A stretch of DNA of 64,000 nt from Eutreptiella sp. 'Long Island Sound 2002' (Eukaryota; Euglenozoa; Euglenophyceae; Eutreptiales; Eutreptiaceae), in contig OZ038397.1 of assembly GCA_964036045.1 (NCBI GenBank), forward strand, positions 22,117,507 to 22,181,506. Direction: 5' to 3'. The notes beneath the pieces were generated by a model. It was not told the origin of the DNA and made no database searches. It saw nothing but the letters and a program-made list of their open reading frames with translations. Shown here one piece after another: positions 1 through 9,276 of the stretch (position 1 is the first letter of the stretch; every line of letters starts with the position of its first letter). The position numbers were made by a program, and so were the translations under genes.

Positions 1-510
1 ACACTCACAGAAGACGAGGAGGACGATGTACTCACCGAACCGCTTAATGTTTATGGAGGTCACGAAGAACGCTCGAGTGAAGGCTCACGAAGTGATGCTC
101 AAGAGGGAAACGATTCGTGTTCCAACTCGGAAGATGAGAGAAATGGCAAGGAAGATTCAAGGAACGATTCGGAAAATGCCTCATTGCCCAGTCTCCAAGA
201 CAGCTCAACAAGTACCAACTCGAGCACTCAATTTCCATCAAAAACTACGAACCACCCCAAAGCGTCCATCGATTCCACCAACCTCCCAGCACCTCATCAA
301 TTCGATATGAAAGATCCAAAAGTACTTCTACGCCTCAAGACACTGCTCAACGATCGTCCACGCTATCAACAAGCAATGGCGACGGCATGGTCAAGAACAG
401 CCTTTGACTTCAACATCAAGTCAACAACACAGCTCAATGCCCAAGCAGCCATAAAATGGATCAATGAATTTGAAAACATTCGCCGAAATGAACCAGGTTT
501 GATTAAATAA
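1..510 (+). CDS. C-terminal part of an unknown protein (5' end outside window)
   Basis: Frame 1 is open from the first base to a TAA at 508-510, giving 169 residues, so this is the 3' end of a gene or exon that starts left of the window. The first ~95 residues are acidic and Ser/Asn-rich low complexity (runs of E, D, S, N). The last ~70 look like a small helical domain rich in Leu, Arg, Ala and Asn, ending in NEPGLIK. The codons are AT-richer than in the other genes here (many AAA, GAT, TCA, CAA), so it may have a different origin, such as a mobile element. I recognise no family. An internal Met begins a 108-residue ORF at 184, but the open frame continues upstream of it. Confidence 0.5.
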   Translation, partial: TLTEDEEDDVLTEPLNVYGGHEERSSEGSRSDAQEGNDSCSNSEDERNGKEDSRNDSENASLPSLQDSSTSTNSSTQFPSKTTNHPKASIDSTNLPAPHQFDMKDPKVLLRLKTLLNDRPRYQQAMATAWSRTAFDFNIKSTTQLNAQAAIKWINEFENIRRNEPGLIK

Positions 511-1270
511 TCACTCGATGGAGCAAGTGTATCTACATTGGACTGGGTTAACTAACTGGTTTGAGTTTATCTTCACGAAGCTGTTGCCCTTGCCTGTGTG
601 CGCCCTTGTTGTTTTCATTCTGTTTTCTCATTTTAGTATTCCAAAACCACTGCACCAATACACCTATGCATAAAAGAATGGTGGCCCACTTGGAGAACGC
701 TGCACTGCAGCGCAGGACCAGTTTGACGTTCTGTTTTCCTTTTTTACATATGGGAAGTGCCATAATTGAGGTCGCCTAGCCATTGGTACCTTAAGGTAGT
801 GGAAACACCTAGGCCCGATATATGAGCATGTAGATATGTCTAAGTAGGGCAGAACTTCGGACCGTTGGCCGCATTTGTGAATGTTTTTGGCCCTCGTGGC
901 CATGTCTCAAAAAAACCGGCCTGACATTAGAATGACGTCACCAGAGCGGCAAACTCCCCAGCGGTGGAATGCAAGCCGGGGCCTGTATGCACCATGCCCA
1001 TGTATATCTCTCGGCCACATTCAGTTTGTGCCAACTCGGTGGGTTTTGGCATTTTCATCGGTTTTTCTGCACTTTTGGCCCAATGCACCAAAATATTGTT
1101 CCTTGGGGTGGGGGGGGGGGGGGTATGTGTATACTTTTTGAAATCCGTGCAATAGGGCCGTTTCAGAAATATATGGGTTAGGGGGGGGTAGGTGTTCACA
1201 TTTTTGAGCACAGGACACAGTTACCGATGCCGAGAGATATGTATGACAACGGAAGTTCACACCTTCACAG
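511..1270. other. Intergenic stretch without a supported gene
   Basis: No reading frame here looks coding. It holds a poly(G) tract at about 1108-1123, a shorter one near 1181, and an imperfect inverted repeat of 17 bp (999-1015 against 1229-1245) around CTCTCGGC. The poly(G) tract lies inside the inverted repeat, as G-tracts often lie within or at the ends of repeats in this window. Confidence 0.5.
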
Positions 1271-1770
1271 GTGATGCATCGGTTCTACACCTGCCCCCGC
1301 CCCTTCGCCCCTACGAGGATTGTGGTCACATCAGTTCAGCAGACATACATGGAGCACACCATCATTGGCGCCTCACGCACACACATTGCACAGCTCATAA
1401 ATGGAGGTCAGGCGACATGGCAGATGCAGGGTCACTACAGCACAGAATTATTTCTCCCAGCACAATCCAATTGCCGTTCCGGGCCCCGCATATCCCCCCG
1501 GCCGTCAACTCTGGTGGAAGAACCTATGAGGAGTACAGAGTTCCAGCCCAGTATGCATGCCTAGTGAGCCACGTCTTGATCACACCTGCTACCTGACACC
1601 GACACAAAGGCAGCTTATAGGACAGGTGGCAGAGACACTTCGTCGAGGCCTGATGCGCATGCGGGGACCCAGTGTACCCCGAAGGAACTCTGGGCTATGG
1701 TGCGTGAGCACAAGACGCGATCAGCACAAAGCGCAGAAAGAAATGTGGCTCGTCAGTGGCCTATAAGACC
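1271..1770 (+). pseudogene. Possible decayed ORF, plus strand
   Basis: Two plus-strand frames look weakly protein-like: 1271-1564, and then pieces from 1557 to 1770. At about 1680-1770 a second frame reads PKELWAMVREHKTRSAQ and on to a stop, so the conceptual protein seems to switch frame near the junction. This pattern fits an old mobile-element ORF, convergent with the RT-like gene to its right. No family is recognised and it could be chance. Confidence 0.2.
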
Positions 1771-1889
1771 ATAGGTACCTTTCTGTCAACAAGGACGCAA
1801 AGATGCCAGTGGACGGACCACTGAAAAAGCGAACTGCAGTGAGGACGCGGCGGTACGTACAAGACCACCGCTATGCAGGCCTCACCGGA

Positions 1890-4217
1890 TCAATCAGTCA
1901 ACCTGTCACTGAGTTCACATACAACAGGAAACGCCAGAGACCCCTCCCCCCGGGGCCGAGGCCCCAAACGGATTGATGTCGACGGATCCAGCAATGGGGT
2001 AAGGTAAGAGAGGATGGGAAAATCATGGCACCAGTCGGCGCAAAACTGGCTGCACGGCCCAGCATGTGGCATGTGCCACGAGGCATATGCCTGGTCAGAC
2101 CAAACTGTCTGGCCCTGTAGCCATCTGTGTAGCCTGAAAAATAGGGTATCTCGTGTGCACGGTAAAATATACGTGGCATGGCAGCACCATTGGAGTGTGC
2201 TGTCAACGTCCCATGGTGTCCTGCTGATGACGCGTGGCACCGCCGAGTGCAGTGCGCGCAAAACAGTACTTCTGCTGTACCCTGATAGTATAGCCAGCTG
2301 CGACCAGGATGTGAGGCTCAGCAGGCAACCCAGCCAGGTGTGAAGGAAGGGATGCACATTCAAAACTGCACTAACAATGATACCAGAAATATGCTTATGG
2401 GCATGTGTTGTCGGTGTTTGCATGGTTACGGTGTATTTCAGGTGCCAGTCAGATGTCAGGCCCGCAGGCTGTGCATAAATAAGTGGTGGGTGTGTTCCTT
2501 TGAGGTGTGTGGTCATGCCCATGGCAGTTAAGCTCATGCTCATGCATGTCCCCTTGCAACTCCTGTTGTCGACCGTCATGCAGTCACACAAGACAGGGAG
2601 GGTCCAGACCTCTGACAGGGTGTTGCATACCTGCTGCATTTCGCTTTTGGCTGTGGGCCCACGTGCACCCACTACCACATTATCTCGGAACTGTGCTAAC
2701 GAAATGGTGTTTCCCCGTGGTGTCGACCACAGCGGGTGTCCGCGGGGAGAGAAGGAAAGGTTCCCGAGTCTACGCATAAGGTCAACCCTGGTCTTGGCGC
2801 CCCATACTGAACGCAAATCGGCGCTTTGCGCGCTGAATGGTCCGCCCATCGGTATTGCACCCGTGCGTGACCATATTTGACCCGATGCTTGTGTGTATGT
2901 GTCTGTGAGGAGGGAGAAGTATACCAGATTCTCGAGGTCCCTGTGTGCGATGTAGTGGAAACGGCTCGACGTCCCTTTGCCCGCACGATCCAGTTTTTTG
3001 TTATCCCTGTGGATTGACCAAACCAGTTCCTGGGCGTTCCAGCGACGCCTCGCTGCTAACCATTTAACTGATGCACCTAGATCGGACATGACGGAGGCTG
3101 GTGTGACATTGTTGAACTGCCCAGAGCAGTCACACTCTCCGATCACTTCGCAGCCCCAGTCTGGCAAACCATGGAACCACGGGTGCAGATCTGATATTTT
3201 GAGGACTAAAAAGGAAGCGCAAATTTCTTCAGTCAGTAGGCGGAGCAAAAGGGTGAAGGCGCGTGCCGGTGACCGCAAGAAGAAACGTTGCAATTGCGGT
3301 TCGACAATGGCAGCTATCGGCCGCCACAAAATACAGCCCTTTGTTAAGATTTTTGCCTTGCCAAGGAGGTACAGGAGGGGAAGGGAGCGTGCTGTGTTTA
3401 CCGGCCACTTGTTCTTTTTGATTATATCATGGAGGGCTGTCTGGATATTGTTGTTACCGGACAGTTGTCGTGGGTCGTACTTTTCAGACAACAGAAACTG
3501 TGCTGTTTCATCCCATACCCATTGACGGCAAAATGCAAAAAGCATCGTACTGCCCTTGTCCGCGACTCTCACGCAGGCCATGCTGCTCAGGCTGCGCGCT
3601 AGGTTCTGGACTCTGTGACGCAGCAGTGGTTCCCTGTTCCAATTCTCGGGTGGCAGTAGTGCGGCAATTGATGTGGGCGTGTACGTGTGTTGTATGTGTA
3701 GTGTGTGTGCCAACTGGGCCAAGCTGTTCACTGCCTGGTGTCGTGAACGCGTACCGGAGCAGGGCAGTGGATCTGTAGCTCGCAGTGGAGCTCCCTGGTG
3801 CTCAATGTGTACAGGCATTAAAGCGTAGTGCCCCGCAACGTTAACCACCGTGCCACACTGTTGCCACTGATCGAGTGTGTGCGCAGTGCAGCGGCATGCC
3901 GGACGCTCTGTTTGTTTTTCGTGTTTGTTAGCCAAACGTTCAAATGCTCGCCGAACGTTCAGCGGTGAAGAAGCGACGACTCTGATGCGTGCCCGAATCG
4001 CCTGACGTTCCCAGGAGGATCGTTGCGTGTGTCTGACCATTCTCCTGATGATTGTTTGGATGTGTGATCGTTGTTCGGGTGTACCCCCCCCCCCCCCTGC
4101 GCAAGCGGCAGGAACGTCAGAAAAACGACGGTCAGACCGAGTCCCGGTGCTCGGACAAAGCGGTGCTTGCGTGCGACGCGCGGTACCAGCCAAGCCAGGA
4201 GTAACGGCATTAGTCAT
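1890..4217 (-). CDS. Reverse-transcriptase-like protein with FRDN in place of YxDD
   Basis: An uninterrupted 775-codon frame. Residues ~340-520 carry a divergent reverse transcriptase palm. A motif-A-like block ECDCSGQFNN (361-370) supplies an acidic residue at D363. A motif-B-like block GAIPMGGPFSAQSADL spans 453-468. A motif-C position reads QFRDNVVVG (509-517), with D512-N513 instead of Asp-Asp. A Cys/His cluster (C108, C110, H113, C121) may bind zinc. No endonuclease or RNase H is evident in the frame. The role is inferred as a retroelement polymerase or a domesticated relative. The first ~45 residues overlap a locally duplicated, G-rich repeat (4115-4171), so the true start may be a later Met, for example residue 60. 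The open frame argues for recent activity or selection. A decayed homologous fragment lies at 8100-8300. Confidence 0.6.
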   Translation of the reverse strand: MTNAVTPGLAGTARRTQAPLCPSTGTRSDRRFSDVPAACAGGGGGTPEQRSHIQTIIRRMVRHTQRSSWERQAIRARIRVVASSPLNVRRAFERLANKHEKQTERPACRCTAHTLDQWQQCGTVVNVAGHYALMPVHIEHQGAPLRATDPLPCSGTRSRHQAVNSLAQLAHTLHIQHTYTPTSIAALLPPENWNREPLLRHRVQNLARSLSSMACVRVADKGSTMLFAFCRQWVWDETAQFLLSEKYDPRQLSGNNNIQTALHDIIKKNKWPVNTARSLPLLYLLGKAKILTKGCILWRPIAAIVEPQLQRFFLRSPARAFTLLLRLLTEEICASFLVLKISDLHPWFHGLPDWGCEVIGECDCSGQFNNVTPASVMSDLGASVKWLAARRRWNAQELVWSIHRDNKKLDRAGKGTSSRFHYIAHRDLENLVYFSLLTDTYTQASGQIWSRTGAIPMGGPFSAQSADLRSVWGAKTRVDLMRRLGNLSFSPRGHPLWSTPRGNTISLAQFRDNVVVGARGPTAKSEMQQVCNTLSEVWTLPVLCDCMTVDNRSCKGTCMSMSLTAMGMTTHLKGTHPPLIYAQPAGLTSDWHLKYTVTMQTPTTHAHKHISGIIVSAVLNVHPFLHTWLGCLLSLTSWSQLAILSGYSRSTVLRALHSAVPRVISRTPWDVDSTLQWCCHATYILPCTRDTLFFRLHRWLQGQTVWSDQAYASWHMPHAGPCSQFCADWCHDFPILSYLTPLLDPSTSIRLGPRPRGEGSLAFPVVCELSDRLTD

Positions 4218-4432
4218 GGCTAAAAATCACATCAAAACAAACAGCAGTGGGTTGCAGTACCAAGCATAAGGTTGTCATGAGCAGGAGGATGGGGTTAAAC
4301 ATGACACAGTCCCTGTTTCCCTCTACAATCGGCACACAATTATGTTCTGTTAAGTTTCTGACCTCAAAAAATGTGGTCAGAAAACCGACGGTCAGACTGG
4401 GTCCCGGTGCTTAGACAAGGCGGTGCTTCCGC
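4115..4432. repeat. Direct repeat of about 57 bp, two copies
   Basis: Positions 4115-4171 and 4376-4432 match with few differences and both contain GACGGTCAGAC, GTCCCGGTGCT and a GACAA-rich tail followed by GCGGTGCTT. The first copy overlaps the start of the RT-like ORF and the second lies upstream of it. They may be sub-terminal repeats of the element that carries the RT. Related GCTTGGACAAGG motifs recur at 5691-5730, 6047-6088, 6709-6766 and 25093. Confidence 0.6.
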
Positions 4433-4499
4433 AAGGGGGGGAGGATATACTCGTGCCACTGCCCTGTGCATGGGCCTCATGGCGTGCACACGCGAACAG

Positions 4500-4523
4500 A
4501 CCGACACGCACGCGCACGCGCGC

Positions 4524-4556
<33 letters not shown>

Positions 4557-4662
4557 CACACGAACACACACACACACACACACACACACACGAACACACA
4601 CGAACGCACACGCACACGCACACGCACACGCACACGCACACGCACACACACACACACACACG
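4500..4662. repeat. (CA)n/(CG)n microsatellite
   Basis: Alternating purine-pyrimidine tract of CA and CG dinucleotides with occasional GAACA interruptions. The stretch 4500-4540 is CG-rich and the remainder CA-rich. Such a tract can adopt Z-DNA. Long Thr-His or Cys-Val ORFs across it are artefacts. A second short (CA) tract lies at 5004-5026. Confidence 0.9.
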
Positions 4663-5545
4663 ATCGAAGGGAGACGAAAAGGCGTGACAAACAGAGCACT
4701 GCACTCGTCGCTAACGAATCTTGTCAGGCCAAAAAGATCAGTGGAAGAAGGAGTGGAGAAGCATGTCGGCTGGGCGCCTTTCTGTAGTACAACGGGAACA
4801 GCCCCAGCAAGCAGCATCCGGTGGGGCGGTCCACGTATCGTGTCCACCCCTGCAAGCAGGAAAACAGAAAAAGACAGCCCCTGTGCGCTGCCTGTCCCAC
4901 TCCCCAGCTCACTTCCCGCATAAACCTGCCCAGCCAGACCCTTGTGTACTACCAGGACGATTCGGAAATTGAGAACCAGGAGGTACCACCCGTCACCGGG
5001 TGGACACACACACACACACACACACATGCAATGGTGGTAGGGATTTAGGGGGCGTTTTCGCACAGCGCGCGCACAGCGCCAATTATTACATTGTATATCC
5101 CGGTAGCACCCCTGAAAACCACCCACCTGCAGGAGCGTGCATGATCCATTCAAAACAGCATCGGGGGTGCACAATTCAGGACCCTGGGACCCGTGGCAAA
5201 CATCACACAGATAAAAAAATCCAAAATCCCTGGTGTACCAGCAGGGGCTGTAGGGTCCTGGGACCCGTGGCTACCGGTGGTCAAAAACAGCCGACTTTAC
5301 GCACAGCGCACGGTGCGCCCCCTTAGGATGTGAACCTGGACCAGATAGGATCTACGCTGGCACCAACACTGTTGGACAGGCTCTGATGTACCATACGGCA
5401 GTTCTGTGTGAAACCTCATCATCAAAATTGGCTCAAAAATTGAGACTGAGAAACGAACTGCTCTGCATGATACAGGGTACAGTGCAGTGCCTTCCATGCA
5501 AGAAATTTGAAGTACATTGCACTGCGCCGGCCCTTCTGTGCACGG

Positions 5546-5578
5546 CTGTGTACTTCGCCAGCGCGGCGAAGTGCACAG
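5546..5578. repeat. Perfect-looking hairpin (14-bp stem, 5-nt loop)
   Basis: CTGTGTACTTCGCC (5546-5559) pairs with GGCGAAGTGCACAG (5565-5578) around the loop AGCGC, with a single wobble position. It lies in a ~1.4-kb stretch (4680-6110) without a supported gene. No poly-U tract follows, so a terminator role is not implied. Confidence 0.6.
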
Positions 5579-6046
5579 CAATGCACCAACAACAGCACCC
5601 CGTCCAACCAGCAAACACACAGGAGAACCTCAATATCCAACCTTCTAAGAAAATCTGGAAAATGGAAGGTGACGGTTCTCTCGGCTCCCCCGCTTACTAG
5701 ACAAGGGCAGCGCTTATTGGACAAAGGGGGGGGGAGTAGCGAGTGAAGTGGAGGCGGGTTGATCTGTTGCGGGGGGTGCAGGGTGCTGCTGATGAGGCAA
5801 TGTTAGTACCCCTTCAGATGGATGCTGTGGTGGGGGGGAGGGGGGTGGGGACCGTCCCAGAATGATCAAGGGTGGGCCTTAGGCTTGGGCACAGGGCATG
5901 GACAGGGTGGCTAGGCTGGCTTGGTGGCGAGCGTGGCGGCCTTCAGCCCCAAACATCTCAAAAAAGAGAGCTTGATTTGGAACACCTGCGTAGAGATGGC
6001 CTAACCCCCCCCCCCCCCGCTCTGTCCAAGCAGCGGTAAATGACCA

Positions 6047-6766
6047 GAAACTGACGGAACCAACGCCGGGTGTTGCTTGGACAAGGGTGTGGCTTACGCT
6101 CTGCAACTTACGTGATATGTGTAGACCGTCCTCAGGGGCTTTGAAGCGGAGACGGTGGTGCACAAGCAAATGGTTGACATATGCAACAAAACACTCATGA
6201 GCAGCGATCATCGCAGACCAAAAACTGGCACATGCAGTTTGACAACATTGAACATCACGGGTCCGCAGGCTCCGAAATGAAGCCCTTCTTGGTCAAGCTG
6301 CAACGCATCGTGAACTGTTGGACGTGCTTCGTCTTCTTGCCCTGTGCATCACCCTTTGCTGGAGGTTTGGGTGCAGGTTTTGGGGGTGGTTTTGGGAAGA
6401 AATCTGGGCATCAACTGCAGCCACCATCTTTGCAAACTCCTGATGGTCTGGGCAAGGGATGGGACTCTTGTTGGACAGTTTCCGCTCATCAACTCTGTCA
6501 CTAATCCATTCACAATACTGCTGCAACATCCACCCGTTGAAATTATCACTTATCTCAACCGTGTCACATGCGGCAGCCCTCTTGGCCCACAGAGCTGCTT
6601 GGCACAACATATGAACAACAAGCATCTCAAAATCAAGGTACCGGGAAGCACACGTGGCACACAGTAGAACGAATTGAAAAACGCACCGCCAACATCAACG
6701 GTGCAAAAATTGACGGAACCAATGCCTGGTGTTGCTTGGACATAGGCGTTGCTTGGACAAGGGGGG
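6047..6766. repeat. Repeat pair flanking a relic ORF
   Basis: Two copies of a ~45-bp repeat that reads TGACGGAACCAA, a GGTGTTGCTTGGACA core and a G-rich tail lie at 6047-6088 and 6709-6766. They are direct repeats about 660 bp apart and bracket the interrupted minus-strand ORF at 6112-6690. The second ends in a G-tract that abuts the 54-bp direct repeat of element A copy 1. The arrangement suggests a small repeat-bounded unit. Confidence 0.5.
6112..6690 (-). pseudogene. Interrupted ORF of unknown family
   Basis: One minus-strand frame stays protein-like from about 6690 down to 6112, with a single in-frame TGA at 6293-6295. Upstream of the stop it reads CASRYLDFEMLVVHMLCQ and continues through a Trp- and Cys-containing segment (DNFNGWMLQQYCEW). 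After the stop it resumes with DVQCCQTACASFWSAM and a His-rich helix (NHLLVHHRLRF). Near 6112 the coding frame meets CAC|GTAAGT, a good splice donor. It may be a decayed gene, a gene with a stop-codon lesion, or two exons with an unseen short intron. I recognise no family. Both halves share a CAS-aromatic pattern. Confidence 0.4.
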
Positions 6767-6821
6767 GATTGTGATAGCAAACCAGGGTATTTTCACTATA
6801 CACCTTGCTAAGAAAAACTCT

Positions 6822-7955
6822 AAAAAGAAACAGCCCGAGATTGGGAGGAACGCAAGCAGCAAAGCAACTGGGCACATAGCCGCCCCACACACGGCAGTGA
6901 GACGAGCCCCAACAGGACACACAACAATACACAAGGGAACCGTGAGGTGCGAGCACTGCAGCAACCACCAAATGCGGCGCACGCCGAGCGAGCCATCAGC
7001 AAACACCCCCCCTCCCTCTACAAGGTGCCCACATACTCCACAAGGGCGGGAACTGCGCCCTGCGCGCCGGGAGGTGCCCGCCACGGGGGTGGCAACAGGG
7101 CCGTGAAGAGCCAACCGCGCACGGGACAGTCCACGTCGTACGGAGATGTGAAACCCTCGTACGGGGGGGCAGGTGGGTGGGACAGGAGGGGGTGCGCGAC
7201 AGGGGCACCCAAGAGCACCAACAGACAGGGGGAGGAGCAACACAGACACATAGAACGCGGGGGCCACACCAGGAGGGACAAGGGCGAGCACATCAGACAA
7301 GGAGGAGGGGCACAGTGAGGCAGGAGAGGCAGCCAGAACAGCGGGAACAGGGAACTAGAATGGAGCGGATGACAGAGCGTGCGCATGGGAGGCAGCGACA
7401 ACAAAGGGGATGGCTTGACCAGCCAGCCCCGTCGCTACCGGGTGCCAGGGCAACCCCTGCTCAACCGGCATCAGGTGGGGGGTGTCTCCCGCAGCCCAGA
7501 TGGGCTGTTTGCGCAACAGGAGCGGGAGCCCATCAGGGGCAGACCAGCCGTGAGGGGGAAAAGGACCTATGGTGGACGGCCGGGACAGTGTGTGGAGAAA
7601 CAGGGCACCTGGGCCTCACACACACAGAAACACAGCAAGGCGGGCTACGGACGGCCTGTGGACAGAGGCGCGTGGACAGCAAAAACAGTCAAACGACCCC
7701 GGCAACAACCAGCACGTCCTCAATATGCCAATTGTTGGGCGCCGCTGACACGCAAACGGCACACCATACCACATTCAGCACAGCCCCAACACACCAACTA
7801 CTGGGCTCTGCGAACGCGGAAACGACACCAGCAAGAGCACCGGCCGCAGCGGCCGATAGAAAGCAGCAACCCGACGCAACATGCGAACGGAAGAACGGGT
7901 GACTGTCCAGGGCCCAGTAAAGAAGCAACAACCAGACGGAATGTCACAGGGGGGT
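6822..7955 (+). mobile_element. Element A, copy 1 (5'-truncated, 3' end at poly-G)
   Basis: This 1,134-bp segment matches the last ~1.1 kb of the longer element copy at 22.93-28.79 kb (opposite orientation) at roughly 90% by eye, and copy 3 at 62.7-63.2 kb over the last ~0.48 kb. All copies end at the same place, after GGAATGTCACA followed by a G-run. They begin at different internal points, the pattern left by 5'-truncated retroposition. The frame that in copy 2 encodes the CCCH protein is preserved from the left end of this copy to its stop at 7318. A following ORF at 7379-7999 is likewise conserved with copy 2 (shared YGGRPGQ and PRQQPA.PQYANCWAP segments), which suggests a coding 3' region. 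Confidence 0.7.
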
Positions 7956-7999
7956 ATTGTGATAGCAAACCAGGGTATTTTCACTGTACACCTTGCTAA
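7379..7999 (+). CDS. 3'-terminal Arg/Gln-rich ORF of element A (copy 1)
   Basis: A 206-residue frame, basic and rich in Arg, Gln, Pro and Thr. Its counterpart in copy 2 starts at 23503 on the minus strand and keeps the same frame for ~190 residues with scattered substitutions. Conservation of an open frame across copies suggests translation, but the low complexity also fits a non-coding 3' region. The last ~15 codons run past the element end (7955) into the flanking repeat, so the native C-terminus is uncertain. No domain is recognised. Confidence 0.3.
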   Translation: MRMGGSDNKGDGLTSQPRRYRVPGQPLLNRHQVGGVSRSPDGLFAQQEREPIRGRPAVRGKRTYGGRPGQCVEKQGTWASHTQKHSKAGYGRPVDRGAWTAKTVKRPRQQPARPQYANCWAPLTRKRHTIPHSAQPQHTNYWALRTRKRHQQEHRPQRPIESSNPTQHANGRTGDCPGPSKEATTRRNVTGGYCDSKPGYFHCTPC

Positions 8000-8099
8000 G
8001 AAAAACTCTATGAGAGGGACCATAATGGAGTTTCCACCCAAAGAGCAGAGGGTGCGAGGCTGCAAAGCCTGTGTCTGACCCGACGTGCAAGGAAAAGCC

Positions 8100-8300
8100 T
8101 CAGGCGCGGATAGAGGGATTCAGGCACCCCTCAGAGCAAATCGTGCAGTCAGAGGTGATGCATTCACACAACACCAACAGATCCCAAATATCAGAGAGCA
8201 GGTTGCAAACGTCCTGCACCATTGTGTTTTTGTTGCCTCCTCGATGTTTGTGGCCGAATTGCCTCCGAACTGCGCAGGAAAAAACCAAAAGGGCCCCTGT
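8100..8300 (-). pseudogene. RT fragment (relic)
   Basis: Minus-strand translation gives MVQDVCNLLSDIWDLLVLCEC followed by SDCTICSEG. This aligns with the segment after the catalytic motif in the 775-aa RT-like protein (MQQVCNTLSEVWTLPVLCDC). Just upstream, in a shifted frame, QFGGN sits where the intact gene has QFRDN, so the catalytic Asp is lost and a frameshift separates the two parts. It is therefore a decayed copy of the same RT family, about 600 bp past the end of the histidine kinase gene. Confidence 0.6.
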
Positions 8301-8922
8301 GCCACACTGGGTTGCCAAACAGATCGACAAACATACCGACATACAGACATGCACACAAACATATGGTCAAAGCTGCAATAATGCACAGAAAAAGATGGTG
8401 GTGCTGTGGTAAGGAAGAGAAAGCGGTTTCTAAAATAGTTATCACAAGAGAAAGTGTGGAGGGCACGAATGGATGCGCATTGATGACGCCCATCCATTTC
8501 CATGACGCCTTCCACTGCCACATCATCCCAGATCAGGTGTCGGATCTATCCAGTCCAACCCCTGCCCCTCCCCCAGAAATCCACTTGTCACAAATCAGCA
8601 CCACTGGGCCAAGCAGTTGGATTACTGGGCGGATCACCTTTGGGGTGGGTCGGGTCTGGGTGTCCTGTGAAAGTGTCCAAGGGTCAAACTTTAATGAAAC
8701 GGTTCTATTTGGTCTTCTCAGTGCTTGAGAGTTCAGGGCTGCAAGCACGTGATGCAGCTCCTCTCTCGCTGAGAGCATCGCTACGAAACCAGTCAAAGCC
8801 TGGTTTGGCTTTATCAAAACCGCTGGGCCCCTCAGTCGTGGGGACAAACCCGAACGGAAGAGCCCGGGTTGAGGATAGCCCGGGTGACAAAGGCAATGAT
8901 TTGAATGCAAGGAATGCGGGCA
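8301..8922. other. Gap after the histidine kinase gene
   Basis: Between the RT relic and the kinase stop codon (minus strand) no frame looks coding. The part next to 8923 is expected to be the 3' UTR of the kinase. No AATAAA-like signal was seen with confidence. Confidence 0.3.
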
Positions 8923-9276
8923 TCACAAGGGCTGCGTTGAAAACAGGAAGTCCTCATCACTAAGCTGGAACTGGAAAGGGGTCCCAGGCAGAAGGAACGT
9001 CATCGAGGTGCCCTGCTGCTGTACTTGATATGAGGCTTCCTGCTGCTGCAATTGATTTGAGGAGTCCTGCTGCTGCGCTTGATGCGAGGCTGCCTGCTGC
9101 ACTCGGCGTGGAATATCCTGCAGCGTTGTCCTCATATGGCGCAGGTATGCCAGTTTCATGTCCCTCACCATTTGCTTCATAGGGTACTCCTTTCCAAAAC
9201 AGCAGTGGGCCCCAGCTGCGGTGTACACGTCTATGTCCTCGGCTGCCGTGTTTCCAGATCGCATGCAGAGCAGTCC
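8923..9276 (-). CDS. Hybrid histidine kinase, exon 2 (end of receiver domain, Gln-rich tail)
   Basis: Exon 2 begins after the acceptor CAACTGCTCCAG at 9277-9288 and is in phase 0 with exon 1. It supplies the second half of the receiver domain. GLLCMRSGNT carries the conserved Ser/Thr position (S589 of the joined protein) and AAGAHCCFGKEYP carries the conserved Lys (K611), followed by the last helix. After the domain comes a Gln-rich stretch (repeated QQQ, QLQQQ, QVQQQ) and a hydrophobic/aromatic end to a stop at 8923. It adds 117 residues, for a 699-residue protein. The fit of the two half-domains, none of which makes sense alone, is strong evidence for the splice. Confidence 0.85.
   Translation of the reverse strand, partial: GLLCMRSGNTAAEDIDVYTAAGAHCCFGKEYPMKQMVRDMKLAYLRHMRTTLQDIPRRVQQAASHQAQQQDSSNQLQQQEASYQVQQQGTSMTFLLPGTPFQFQLSDEDFLFSTQPL

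Larger units (their letters stand above)
6768..8009. repeat. 54-bp direct repeat flanking element A copy 1
   Basis: Positions 6768-6821 and 7956-8009 are identical except for one A/G difference. They begin ATTGTGATAGCAAACC and end AAGAAAAACTCT, and each is preceded by a G-tract. They bracket the inserted 1.13-kb element copy directly, so they look like a very long target-site duplication. A recombination product is also possible. Confidence 0.75.

Noticed and set aside
4392-5174. Cys/Val-rich ORFs over the CA/CG tract
   Set aside because: Microsatellite translation artefacts.
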